Source: Spirogloea muscicola
Lineage: Eukaryota > Streptophyta > Zygnematophyceae > Spirogloeales > Spirogloeaceae
Direction of reading: 5' to 3'
NCBI GenBank assembly: GCA_009602725.1
Contig: WELB01000007.1
Location: forward strand, 7,032 to 35,801
DNA length: 28,770 bases
Numbering within the stretch: the first letter of the stretch is position 1; each line of letters begins with the position of its first letter. Shown here in pieces: positions 14,412 to 26,300 of this stretch. The notes under the pieces are model-generated. The model searched no databases, was not told where the DNA came from, and saw only the letters and a list, made by a program, of their open reading frames with translations. Position numbers and translations under genes: made by a program.

Positions 14412-14852
14412 GGGGGTCCAGAGAGGGGGGCCGAGGGGGAGGAAGAGGGGAGGTGCGGAGGAGAGGCAGCGACAAGACCAGATGATGGTGCAGCCGTCGG
14501 CGTCGCTGAACCCTCGAGCACAGGGGAGGGGCTCGCTAGCAGCGAGCCCGCTGGAGGTCAGGAGCTCGTGCCCAGCTTTCAGGACCTGCCCAACGGGCTG
14601 GCGTCGCACAAGGAGCAGCCGCAGCGCAAGTGCAGCCACGCCGATGCAGGCTTCGATCCTGGAGGGGGTGGGCGCAACGGCGAGCTGCCTGCTGAGGCTG
14701 ATGGGCGCGATGCCACGGCACCGCGGGGCGTCGCTGACCATAGCATCCAAGAGGGCAGCCCCGGGCGGCTGGATCAGCGGCCTGCTGATGGCAGTGGACT
14801 GCCAAATGGCACAACAACTGCATCCAAGCTTGACGCAGGGGAGCGAGCGAGC
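14412..14852 (+). other. Open frame upstream of first PIE1 ATG: coding extension or 5' leader
   Basis: The PIE1 frame stays open upstream to about 14142 but has no ATG before 14853; the only early start-like codon is a GTG at 14364. The translation is acidic and low in complexity (for example [20 protein letters not shown]). That suits the disordered N-terminal linker of a SWR1 ATPase, so it may be coding through an unseen upstream exon, or it may be 5' UTR. The same stretch lies directly upstream of the aminotransferase start and should also carry that gene's promoter. Confidence 0.4.
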
Positions 14853-17800
14853 ATGGAGGAGGAGGGGGAGGAGGAGGAGGAGGAAGAGGAGGGGGAGGGG
14901 GAGGAGGAGTTGGAGGAGGAGGAGGAGGAGGAGGACAGCAATGGCAGTAGTGGGATGGGTGACGACGACGACGACGACGACGAGGCGACGTTGGAAGAGG
15001 AGGAGCGGCTCGCAAGCATGGAGGCGGCGGGAGGGCCGCAGGAGGAGCTTGACATGCTGCAGCATGAAGGGGAAGTTCCCCTCGAGGAGCTTCTGGCGCG
15101 GCTACGTGAGATGGAGGCTCAGGCTGGCGGCAAAGAGGAGGAGGGAGGTGATGTAGTGGAGGAGGAGGAGGAGGAGAGGGAAGCTGAGCATGGGGACAAG
15201 GAGACGGCGTGGAGAGAGGAAGGACGTGGGCATGCTCAGGGCAACGGTGTAGCGCCGAGTGTGCGGAGGGAGGCCGCCGAGCCTGCTGCCACGGAGGTCA
15301 TCGGTAAAGAGGCGAGCACCACAGGCCCCGTTTGCAGTGGCAGTGCGGACGAGGCCTCCCCGCGCAGCCGCTGGAACAATGGCGACGCCCATGGCAGCGC
15401 ACGGGGGGTTTGCGCCGAGCACCAACCTGTAGCAAATGGGCGCAGTGCAAGCACATGCAGAGACGTGAACGAGGCCGACCACAGCAGTGGGTATGAAGAC
15501 TGTGACGCCAGCCATACCGCGCTCCTGTCCGCCAGCCTCATCAGCAGCCTCAATGACGTGGACCAAGCCGTGGTGGCCCGGATCAAGGAGGTGGCAGTCC
15601 GGCGGGATGATCGGACTTGGAAGCGGAGGCAGGACTCTGAAGGTAAGGAGCAGGAGGAGGCCTCGGTGAAAGAGGGAGAGAATGGTGTTGCAAACGTATC
15701 CAAGGAGGGTGAGGAGGCAGCAGGCGACGCAGCGCTGGAGTGCGAGTATGGTATTGAGGATGCGGCGGCGGCGGCGGCGGCTGCGCAGCCGACGGGTCAC
15801 ACGCTGTCGACAACGGCGGTGCGGACGCGCGTTCCGTTCCTGCTCAAGCATACGCTGCGCGAGTACCAGCACATTGGCCTCGACTGGCTTGTCACTATGT
15901 ACGAGAAGAGGCTCAACGGCATTTTGGCCGACGAAATGGGCCTCGGCAAGACCATCATGACCATTGCGCTCCTTGCGCACCTTGCTTGCGAGAAGGTGAG
16001 TTCTGGGCTTTCGGGGTTGGGGCAAAGTGAGCCAGTCCTTGAGTCAAGATTGAGGTGAAGCTAATATGATGCAGGACACTTTGGGTCAGAGTCGAAGGTG
16101 CTGTTGCAACAGTGACTGAAGCCATCTGGTTGATCTAGACCTCTCTTGATTTCGAATTAATTGATAGGAGGATCAACGAACACTCTGACGCTCCTGCCGT
16201 AGCATAAAAGTGATATGCCCCCTTCAGATGCAAAGCTGAGTGTAATGGTACGGCCCAGTAAGCTCACGATGATGTTTGTCTGACCGTGTGCTCATGGGGC
16301 TTCCTGTGGGGCCTGCAGGGCATCTGGGGCCCGCACCTTATTGTCGTGCCTACATCGGTGATGCTCAACTGGGAGATGGAGTTCATGAAGTGGTGCCCAG
16401 CATTCAAGATCCTCACATACTTTGGCCATGCCAAAGAGCGCAAGGCCAAGCGTCAGGGCTGGAGCAAGAGCAACTACTTTCACGTCTGCATCACTACATA
16501 CCGGCTCGCAATCCAGGCAAGAGTTAGCAAGAAGGAGCCTCGCATCTGCTGTTGCGGCAAAACATGTAGGCGGTTGAGCAGGACATCATGTCAGTAAGTT
16601 GGGTTGCCTATGGGCAGAGTGAGGACTTTGAAAAATCGACCGTTTGCGACGGCCGCAGTGGTGTTGTGCCGCCCTTGCAGGACGTGAAGATGTTCAGGCG
16701 GAAGAGGTGGAAGTACCTCATCCTGGATGAGGCGCACCTGATCAAGAACTGGCGGTCGCAGCGGTGGCAGACGCTGCTCAACTTCAGCAGCAAGCGGCGC
16801 GTGCTGCTCACAGGCACGCCGCTGCAGAACAACCTCATGGAGCTCTGGTCGCTCATGCATTTCCTCATGCCCCACGTCTTCCAGTCTCACCAGGTACGTA
16901 AGTTGCATTATGAGAGGAGAACTCTGTACTTCAGCCCCTAAGTCTGGCTGCCCATGTGGTGATGTTACGACGCCCACACTTTCAATCTCACATTGCAGAC
17001 TTGCATTTAAAGCTTCTTGTAGGCCGTTCAGGACACTAAAGTTGGTTCTTTGTGATAGCCTTCTGATGTTGTCAGCAACTTGGGATGGTGCGGTGATGGC
17101 AGGAGTTCCGGGACTGGTTCAGCAACCCAATCAGCGGCCTGGTGGAGGGAGCGGAGGGTGCGAGCAAGGAGGTGGTGGGCCGCCTGCACAACGTGCTGCG
17201 CCCGTTCCTGCTGCGGCGGCTCAAGCGCGACGTGGAGAAGCAGCTGCCGAGCAAGCACGAGCACGTCGTGCGCTGCGCGCTGTCCAAGCGCCAGCGCGCG
17301 CTCTACGAGGACTTCATGGCCAGCTCTGACACGCAGGCCACGCTCGCCGGTGGCAACTTCATCAGCCTCATCAACGTGCTCATGCAGCTCCGCAAGGTCT
17401 GCAATCACCCGGACCTCTTTGAGGTGCGGCCTATCGTATCGGCGCTCGACCTCCTGGGCATCGTCAGCCACCTGAGCTCGGACGCAGTGGCGGCAGTGCC
17501 CAGTAGCTGCAGTGCGCTCCGTGGTAGCCGCATCGTTACATGGCTGCCCAGCAGCTTCTGGCACCCCACATGGGCGGCTAAGGATGTCCAAAGGCTTGCA
17601 ACACCCGCGCGCTTGATCCTTGAGGCGGCAAGTGTGTTCCCAAGGCAAGGCCATCTCCCGGCAGGCTGCACTCGTGGCGGTGTTGTCGAGACGCTCCTCA
17701 AGGAGCTCCACCAGCGACGGCAGGCCTGGCGGCTGGGCCGGGCGGCAGCCATAGCAGCCCTCAACCTGCACCGTTGCTACATGCCCCCCCCTTATGGCTG

Positions 17801-20800
17801 GGACCTGATCCGGGTGGTGCAAGTTGAGGACCCTGTCCAGGCCATCCGCCAGGCGGCAGCGTCGCCTCGGCGCCTCCTGTCGCACTCTTCCGTTCTGGCG
17901 GCCATGGTCAAGCTGCCGCTGGAGCGGTGGACGGAGATGCTCGAGGTTGTGCAGGCATTCCGCTTCGCAGTCCCGGCCGCCCGTGCGCCGTCGCCGCTGT
18001 GGTGGTGCAGCCATCCGCAGCAAGTGGTGGCCGCCTGCGGCAGAGTGCCATCAGACTTACGTGAACAGGGTGCAGCGTATGTCGAGGCAAGCGCCCTGCT
18101 GGCGCCGCTGAGGCCCGCCGTGGTGCGCGGTCAGCTCTTCTTCCCTGACCGGCGGCTCCTGCAGTACGACTGCGGCAAGCTGCAGGTGGGCAAGCCCCTT
18201 CTTCCATTCGCTTGTACCCTTAGTGTGAGCAATTGTCATGCATAAGGAGCTGCGTCTCTTGGACCTGACTCAGTGCCAGCAAGACGGTCAAGGGCTTCCT
18301 GAGAATTCCTATCCTTGAAAGCATCTCCTTTCTTCAGCAACCGTTTAGCAGTACTCCTTGTTGTAATGTCAAGCAAGACACTGGCACTGAAGGTTGAGCG
18401 GGAATTTGATAGGTGAAGGGGCACTGGCTGCGCTCCCTAAAAACCTAGACTATGCTCTGAGATTTAGGACGCGCAGAGATAGGGTCTCTATGGACGTCAC
18501 TATAATGTGTATGCAGCTGAAGCTGTTTGCTTGTGGCCCGTATCGATGCAGGAGCTGGCACGCCTGCTGCAGCGGCTGAAGTCGGAGGGCCACCGCGCCC
18601 TCATCTTCACGCAGATGACGAAGATGCTGGACATTCTCGAGTCGTTCATAAGCCTGTACGGTTACACGTACATGCGGCTGGACGGGTCGACCAAGCCGGA
18701 GCAGCGCCAGATCCTCATGCAGCGATTCAACACCAGCCCCAGGATTTTCCTCTTCATCCTGTCGACGCGGAGCGGCGGTGTGGGGATCAATCTGGTCGGA
18801 GCTGACACGGTCATCTTCTACGACTCGGACTGGAATCCAGCAATGGACCTGCAGGCTCAGGTCACCCCTGCTCCGCCTGTATTTAGTGGATGTACTCAGA
18901 CATGTTCATCTGTCATATGGAGCAAGTTTTTCAGCTGTTGGTGATGTGACCCTTCCAGTCTAGATTGCCCATTGTCTGGTGGCACATCTTACCTGATCAT
19001 AGCCTGTCCAAGTGGCAGCAACTTTGACACTGCTGTTGAATTGGTGGCGGCTCAGGATCGATGTCACAGGATTGGGCAGACTCGCGAGGTGAACATCTAC
19101 CGGCTCGTTAGCGAGCACACAATAGAGGAAAACATCCTGCGCAAGGCAAACCAAAAGCGATTGCTGGACGACCTCGTCATTCAGGTATTTGTCAATTTTT
19201 ACTCATCTCGTGTAGACCCCACATGAGGTGACATTGTGGCAGCCCTCTAGTGACCCACATTTGTACTTGTGACAAGCTTCTTCATGTATCCTTGCTCCAA
19301 CCTGCAGAGTGGCGAGTACAACACCGAGTTCTTCAAGCGACTCGATCCGCGCGAGCTCCTTTCAGGCGTGAAGGAGGTGCCTGCCCTGGCGAGCGTGGAG
19401 GTGGCGGCCTCGTCAGAGGTTGCGCAGCAGGTAGAGTTGTCAACAGCAGAGGTCGACGCCGCGCTTAAGTATGCAGAAGATGAGGCTGACTACATGGCCA
19501 TGAAGAAGGTGGAGGAGGAGGAGGCTGCTGACAATCAGGTCAGCAGCCACAGATCGTTATCCTGCACCTCACTTATTGTCAAGGAAATAGTGTTCCTGTG
19601 CTTCTGTTTGTCTTTCTTGCCTTATGGAAGTCAGCTTACTCAGGCAAAAAAGCTACAGATATGTATCCATCCGCCTCTCTCATCATGAGGAACAACTTAC
19701 TTGTAGTGTTTGTAAGATGTGCAAAGACGCAAAGATGCAAAAATAGTACATTGGCTGCTGTGAGTGTCCTGTGGCTTCACCCAAATTGAGGACAAATGCC
19801 TGTATCAATGTAGCTCGCTGTACTGACAGACACTGCCATTGTGCTGAATCACTGGCAGGAATTTACCGAGGAGGGGCCAGTGGCTGCTCAAGATGACGAC
19901 CAAGGAGAAGGTGGCGATGCGGATATTGAAACTGAGGACGTTTCTGAGAGGTGGGACAGCAAGGCCGCAGCTCCTGCTGCTGTTGAGCAGTCGCTGCTGG
20001 TGGAGGTCGTCCACGAAGGCGAGGATGCCGACGTCGACATGTTGGCCGATGTGCGGCTGCTCGCGGCTGCCGATGCTGCTGCAGGCAAGACAAAGGAATT
20101 GTCTCTGGAAAGCGCGCTGAGGCCCATCGAGAGGCGAGCCTCTGCACCCTCCCTGGCAAACCCCCGAAAGAGCTTGTTATGCTGTTGATTTGAGGCTTAA
20201 GAAACTCCATCTCTAAAGTGTCAGTGCTTCTCTTTCATATCACATGCACAGACTCAAGGCCTGACACTGAGTAGAGCTACTTCCGTGACTCACTTCTTGG
20301 CCTGCTATTACACACCAATTTGTAATGAGATCTCAATGTAGACGTGTGGGGCACGGCAGCCTAGCACTTAAGCAATTTGACAATGTTTGAACAATCTTCG
20401 ATTACAGGTACGCAATGCAGTTCCTGGAGACATGGTCGGGTTACCTGAATGGGCTGGAAGGTGGCGATGGTAGCGTCCAGATCCTACTGGGAGACAAGGC
20501 CGCGGGGGAGCACAAGGCGGAGTGGGAGGAGCGGGACTGGGAGCTGGAGCGCTTGGAGCAGCTCAAGGAGGAGCAGGAGAAGGAGATGGATGCAGACGAT
20601 GAGCCGCTGCGGTACGAGAGCTGGCAGGTCGAGGGCGCGGACCGTGCCTACCGCACCCAAGTCGGCTTGTTTGCCCAACAGCAGGCACGTCCTTTTCCGT
20701 GCGACTTTAAACCATCTGCTGGGCGCAGTTGCCTCTTAATGATGTGTGCTAGCTTTCCAGCCCTTGGAATACATAGCCTGGACCTCACAGACTCAATTGC

Positions 20801-22462
20801 CATTGAATTGTGAGAGCTCTTGAAGGTGGTTAGCCCTTATAGTCTCTATACTCTCATGTATTGGCTCTACTAATTCTTCTCGTTTGTGATTTGACTTATT
20901 CCTTGATGTGGCAACAAAAGTATACATACAACTTTCACTCCTCTCCTTTGTATGTGCTGGTCATTAAAGCCTCAGCTTGCGTTTATCGTAACTTTTCCAG
21001 CAGTCTTGTCTTAATTGGTTCAATGCAAACCTTTACAAGAGCTGACTTAAAATCTGGAGCATCTTTGGCATGCATGGGCAGGAGGAGCAGCGGCAGGCAG
21101 AGCTGGCTGCAATCGAGGCGGAGGCGCAGAGGCTGGAGCAGGAGGAGAGGGAGAGGGAGGAGCGGGAGCAGGAGCGCCAGCGCAAGCGTAAGCTGAAGAA
21201 GCGCAAGCAGGCGGAGCTGCGGAGAGAGAGGGAGGAGGAGGCGGCAAGGTGGAGGGAGGCGGAGGCCATGGGCGGCCGGCAGGGCCTGGAGGCGCTGCTA
21301 CTCCCCAGCTCGTCACAGAGGAAGCGGCACCTGACGCAGAAGTTGGAGGAGAGTATGCTTCAGGAGATACTCCTGAAGCATGGGCGGCAGGAGCAGCAGG
21401 AAGCGGAGACAGCACGGTCGGCAGCCATTGCGACAACTAGCGCAGTCCAGCAGAAGCCCACGAGTGTGGCTGTGGGCCCAGCGGCGATGCGTCTGTCCGG
21501 CACGAAGCGAGAGAGGCTGATGCGGGAGCGCGCGAGGGTGAAGGGCCGAGCGGATCCGGCGGCAGCGTCGGCGCCAGCGCCGCCGCCACCACCGTGGGGC
21601 CTCTTGGAGGACGCCGTCCTGGCGGCGGCGGTGCACGAGTACGGCGGCGCCAGCTGGGCGCTCGTGAGCGACCTCGTGAATTCACTCCCCGGCGCGATGG
21701 GCGGCGGCGGCGCCTACCGGAGGAGGGAGCAGTGCCAGCGGCGCTTCGCCGAGCTCATGGCCAGGCTGGCCGCCCGCGCACCCCCTGGCAGCGCCACCGT
21801 CCTCGAGGCGGTGGCTGCTGGGCGTCTGCTGGTCCAAGAGGTAGGCCCTGACCCATGTCCATTAATGACAGAACTTGGTGTAGGAACGTGCAAGACTTCC
21901 CTGCTATATGGGTTTCGCTTATGTGTAGTTATCATTGTACAGAGCAGACAATGGAGGCAAGTATGAAGCTGCGAAGCTGATCTTCATCGCATCTCAGAGT
22001 TCTGACGTTGCTCCTGGTGTCTCTTGGTGTCGTGTTCAGGAGCACACGGGGATGCTGCTCGTGGACCTCCGGCAGGAGACTGATGCGGAGCTGCGGTTCC
22101 AGCGGCACCTGCACGCGGCTACGGCTCTCACACAGTACCACCTTCTACCATGCCCTCCGGCATCGGCAGCGACACCAGTGGTTCCACGTCCTCGGAGGGC
22201 CCCTTTGCTACCACCAGGCAGGGAGTCTCAAGAAGGGCAGGTGCTTGTCTCCAACGCACTGGCCAAGTCCCAGGCAGAGCCGGACATGCCGCTGGCCGGC
22301 TTACCACCAGGTGGCAGTGCTGGCGGCTGCTTTGGTGGCAGCGCTGGCGGCTTGAAGCAGCCACAGATGCCACAGGTACCTCATGCCGAGGATGTTGACG
22401 AGATGGGCGACGAGCTGGAGACTATTGAGCTCAAGGATTATATGGCCACTGTCTTGGAATAG
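14853..22462 (+). CDS. PIE1: PIE1/SWR1-type Snf2 ATPase (SWR1-complex catalytic subunit), 11 exons
   Basis: Nuclear ATPase that exchanges H2A-H2B for H2A.Z-H2B. Exons: 14853-15995, 16319-16516, 16681-16893, 17103-18185, 18552-18860, 19056-19184, 19308-19538, 19859-20133, 20408-20684, 21082-21840, 22040-22462; at least 1679 aa. In order: acidic region; the SWR1 signature [11 protein letters not shown] with [10 protein letters not shown]; Walker [10 protein letters not shown] (about 359-367); LDEAHL (463-467); [18 protein letters not shown]; a long insertion (about 620-860) splitting the two RecA lobes, as expected of the INO80/SWR1 class that binds RuvB-like proteins; [17 protein letters not shown] and [17 protein letters not shown]; a charged coiled coil; and a SANT domain (about 1455-1520, [18 protein letters not shown]), which distinguishes plant PIE1. 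Introns 2, 8 and 9 appear to use GC donors; all introns are phase 0 except intron 8. No HSA domain is visible upstream. ATG 14853 is the first in frame, but the protein may start earlier. Confidence 0.93.
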
Positions 22463-23391
22463 TAACTCACATTGTTTGGCAAGGAGTGCCTATACAATAA
22501 GAGCAATCGAAGGTCTTGCTCATTGCAGAGTTGAGGCCCGGCTGAAGATTGCTGGGCTTCTTAGTCACGGTTGCATCTGTGTAGCCAGGGCTTCTGGCGA
22601 ATGTATAGGTGTGCATTCGTGAACAAGCAGTGTGGCTACCTGTAGCTGGGTAACAAGCTAGCCAGCTGCTAAAACTCGCAGACCGCTTTAGACTTAACTA
22701 TTCTTTTGTTGGTGATACAACGACGAGGTCTTATTATGCTCTAAGACTAGTACAAATTTCGACCAGTGCCATCGCCACAACTGTAACAAGCACATACAAA
22801 AGCATACAGGACTAGCAAAGTGTTGAAAAGGCGAAAGCAGAGGAAAGATAGCGCAAATTGTAGAGCGTCTGACGAAGTAGACAAACATGATGCTGGTCGA
22901 GGCATGTTCCAGGTGACTTGCTGATTAGAATGCAAGTCTGGATATAGTAGCCTACGACATCAGCAGGGTTTCTCCGCAGCATAATGCTAGCTGCCAATGG
23001 ACCCGTGTATAATAATCTCTTTGCCGACAAAGCACATCAACTCCCCCAATAAGCTGAATGCACCATCCTAGCCTGGAACCACTGCAAGTGGACACAAGCC
23101 TACACCACTACACCAACAGCACGACCTTATTCCTAATGAACATGATGTGGGCGGTCACACGGGTGCGGTGACAAGGGAAGACACGACGTTATGCTAGCAA
23201 CCGCAGCACAGACTAGAAGTACAACCCAACAACTCGCCCTCACACACCACGCAGTATCTGGCCACTGTTAGCCAAGTCTACGCTCCGATCCTCGGCAGAG
23301 GTTGAAAGGGAGGAGGCTCGGAGCATCTAGCCACGAACACACTGCAGGGGGTCTCAAGTGGACATACTATCACAGCATGTGCACTGCTACT
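22463..23391. terminator. Convergent 3' region between PIE1 and EF3 genes
   Basis: This 929-bp gap lies between two stop codons on opposite strands and should contain both 3' UTRs. A plus-strand TGTAA at 22782-22786 is a candidate polyadenylation signal for PIE1. I did not find a TTACA counterpart for EF3. Short open frames at 22694-23030 on the minus strand look like chance. No RNA gene is recognised. Confidence 0.45.
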
Positions 23392-26300
23392 TCAGTCCTC
23401 CTCCTCAGAATCAGACACGGGCTCGCCGTTCTTCTTCTTCATCGCCCTGATTCTCTCGCGCTTCTTCTTCTCCTTGGCGCTCAATGCCTTCTTCTTCTCG
23501 GCAATCTTGACGGTGTTGCCGAACTGGTCAAGTGTCTCCTCCTCCCGCTTCCACTCCAACTTCTGGGCCGCCACCACGGCAGCTGGCTGACCCTTTGGCG
23601 TAAGTGTGCCGTTGGCAACTATCCATGTCTCAGGGCACAGAGCGGAGCTGAATTCTGCACAGATTCAATACATATTTGCAGGGGTGAGAGCTCAATCTTG
23701 ATGGTACTGCGGTACAGAATCTACTACAGCGATTATAGGCCCTGACCTCGCGGCGTGATTCTGCTCATGTAAGCCCAAATTGCCATCAAACGGGAATGAG
23801 CAGCTTACCACTGTTGTGGGTGATCATCACAACACCACCTCCATACTCCTTGATGGCATTCGCCAGCGCTCCCAAAGAGTCCCGATCCAAGTAATTGGTG
23901 GGCTCATCCAAGATCAGCATGTGGGGCTGGTTCCACATGGCTGCAGCAAGTACCACCTTGACCTTTTGTCCACCCGAGAGGCCGCGAACGCGATTGTGAG
24001 TACCGAACTCGGGCTCAATGCCAAAGTCCAGCAGGTGCTTCTCGATGTTGGCGACCGTAAGCGGGCGCGTGAAAAGCCCGGACTTGGCTGCCTCCTTCGC
24101 ATCTATCTCGTTCACCATCTTCACAAAGCCCATCTCCTCGAGCTTGTCGCGGGTGAGCCACGAGTTGTCGTCAGAGTGCAGGCCAACCCACTGGACCTCA
24201 TACTCGTAGCTCTTCTTCAACTTGCGGCGACCAAGAAGTTTCTCAACAACCTTCTTCTTGCCGTCATGCACCTGCTGCGCCTGCATCTTCTTCTCTTCTT
24301 CCTCAGTCACCTTCCGCGACACCTTGCCAACCTCCTCGCGGTCCTCACCTGAGGCATACCGCCACTGAATGTACTGGTTTGCTGTCATGTCCAAGTGCTG
24401 CTCCAGGTGGTGGAAGGCGTGCTGCGCGACGTAAGCCATGCGCAGGTTGGGGTGCTTCCACACAGTGCCCGAGCTGGGCTCCATCTCCCCCGTAAGCAGC
24501 TTGATCATGGTGGACTTTCCAGCGCCATTGGCACCTACGACGGCCACCCTGGAGTTCAGGCTGCACATGATAGTAACGCCAGACAGCACCTCCTTGGTGG
24601 TGCCAGGGTAGGTGAACGAGTTGTTGTACATCTTCAAGATCGCGCGGTCTTTGCTCTTGACGCCCTCCAGGAAACCGGGCTCTGGGAACTTGAACTTCAT
24701 CTCGGCAGCACCGAGCTCATAGTAAGAGCGCGCCTCTGGCTTCACCTTCACGAACTCAGAGAGGTTGCCCTGCATAACAGCAGTGGGACCTTATGTGAGC
24801 AAGCATGATCACAAAACCAGTGAGTACAATGACCAACATCACAGGAAATGCATTTCAGAAAAGCTCCTGAATAGTGCAATGTGTCAGAAACTTTGATGAC
24901 TACAACTCACCCTGTAGTGCTTCAGCTTCAAGTTCTCGTAGTGGATGATGTCTGTGCAGACATTGTCCAGGAAGCCAGAGTCGTGGGAAACAACCATGCT
25001 CGTCACATCGGGCAAGTTTGTCAGGTAGTTCTCCAACCAGGCTACATTGGTGACATCCAAATGATTTGTGGGCTCATCCAAAAGCATGATATCAGCCTTC
25101 ATCAACATGGCCCGAGCTGCAGACATCCAATTCATATGTTCCCACTGGTCAGCTAAAATACCGAAGCAACACCGTACATGCAGCAAAACTGCAACAGGAG
25201 TCATGTGGTGGTAGTAGCTATATATAAATGCAGTTGATCTATGACTGCAAATAGGTCAGATTCACTAACCAAGGGCCAACTTCATCTTCCATCCACCAGA
25301 CAGAGAAGCAACTGGGGCCTTCAGCATCTCCTCCGTGAACCCGACACTGGCAAGCACACTCTCAACATGGCCATGGGCAGGATGGGTGGCATCTGCACAA
25401 TAGATCATCACATGTCAGAGCAGAGATCTACTGTGCAGTCAAAGGTATACTGCTCCAAATCACACATGAATGACACATGGAACAACCCAATTGCCTGAGT
25501 GACATACAAGGGCAGCAAATCGAGGCATACCCTGCAGGGCGGCATCGTGGAGGATGAACTCCAGCACGGGTGTGTCAGCCTCAGATGCATCAATGTCGTG
25601 CTCCACGTACACCGTGCGCAGCTCCTCCTTTGGGGGGAAGCCCTCCAGCTGGCCATTAGCAATGGCTCTCATGAGAGTGGACTTTCCAGAGCCATTGGCA
25701 CCGCAGAGACCGTATCGCCGGCCCCTCTTGAGGTGCAGGCGAGCATTGTTCAGCAGGATCTTGCCACCTGAGAAACACCGCAAAGGATATGCTTCAGAAC
25801 TAACATCAAAGGTACATCAAAGAGGATCCATGATAAATAACAGGGCAAAGCAACAACCATAGGTATGCGCCCTTCACAATGTGAAATCAGAACATACCAT
25901 AAGCAAGGGAGAACTCGCAGTTGCACAGGTCAGGAGCAGGGTCCTCGTCAACCTCAACCACCTTCTCCCTAGCCTCCTCCACGCACAGAGCCAGGAAGGC
26001 ACTGCTAACAACCTCGATATCACCCTTCTTGATGACTGGCGTCAAGTATGGAGCAATAACCTGAACATTCACATCTTACTGACAACATTCAGATTGCGTC
26101 TACAGGCCCATCCAGTGGCACACCAAGAAGTACAATTGCCACACTTTGAGCAAATTTGATGCTTGCCAAACAGCTTGTTTTGATTGATTATTCCTTACCT
26201 CGTCCCTCCAGGTGCCAATCTCAAAGCTCTTGGCAGCAATCAAGGTTGCGCACAAAGACGTCACATACTCCAGCGCACGTATTTGGGACTGGTCAACCTC

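Noticed and set aside
17028-18023. 331-codon minus-strand open frame opposite PIE1 exon 4
   Set aside because: The plus strand carries conserved SWR1 sequence in frame. The minus-strand product is Arg/Gln/Glu-rich, as expected of an antisense GC-rich frame.
23780-24808. Long plus-strand open frames opposite EF3
   Set aside because: They are antisense shadows of the largest EF3 exon and show no conserved motif, while the minus strand shows a complete ABC2 domain.
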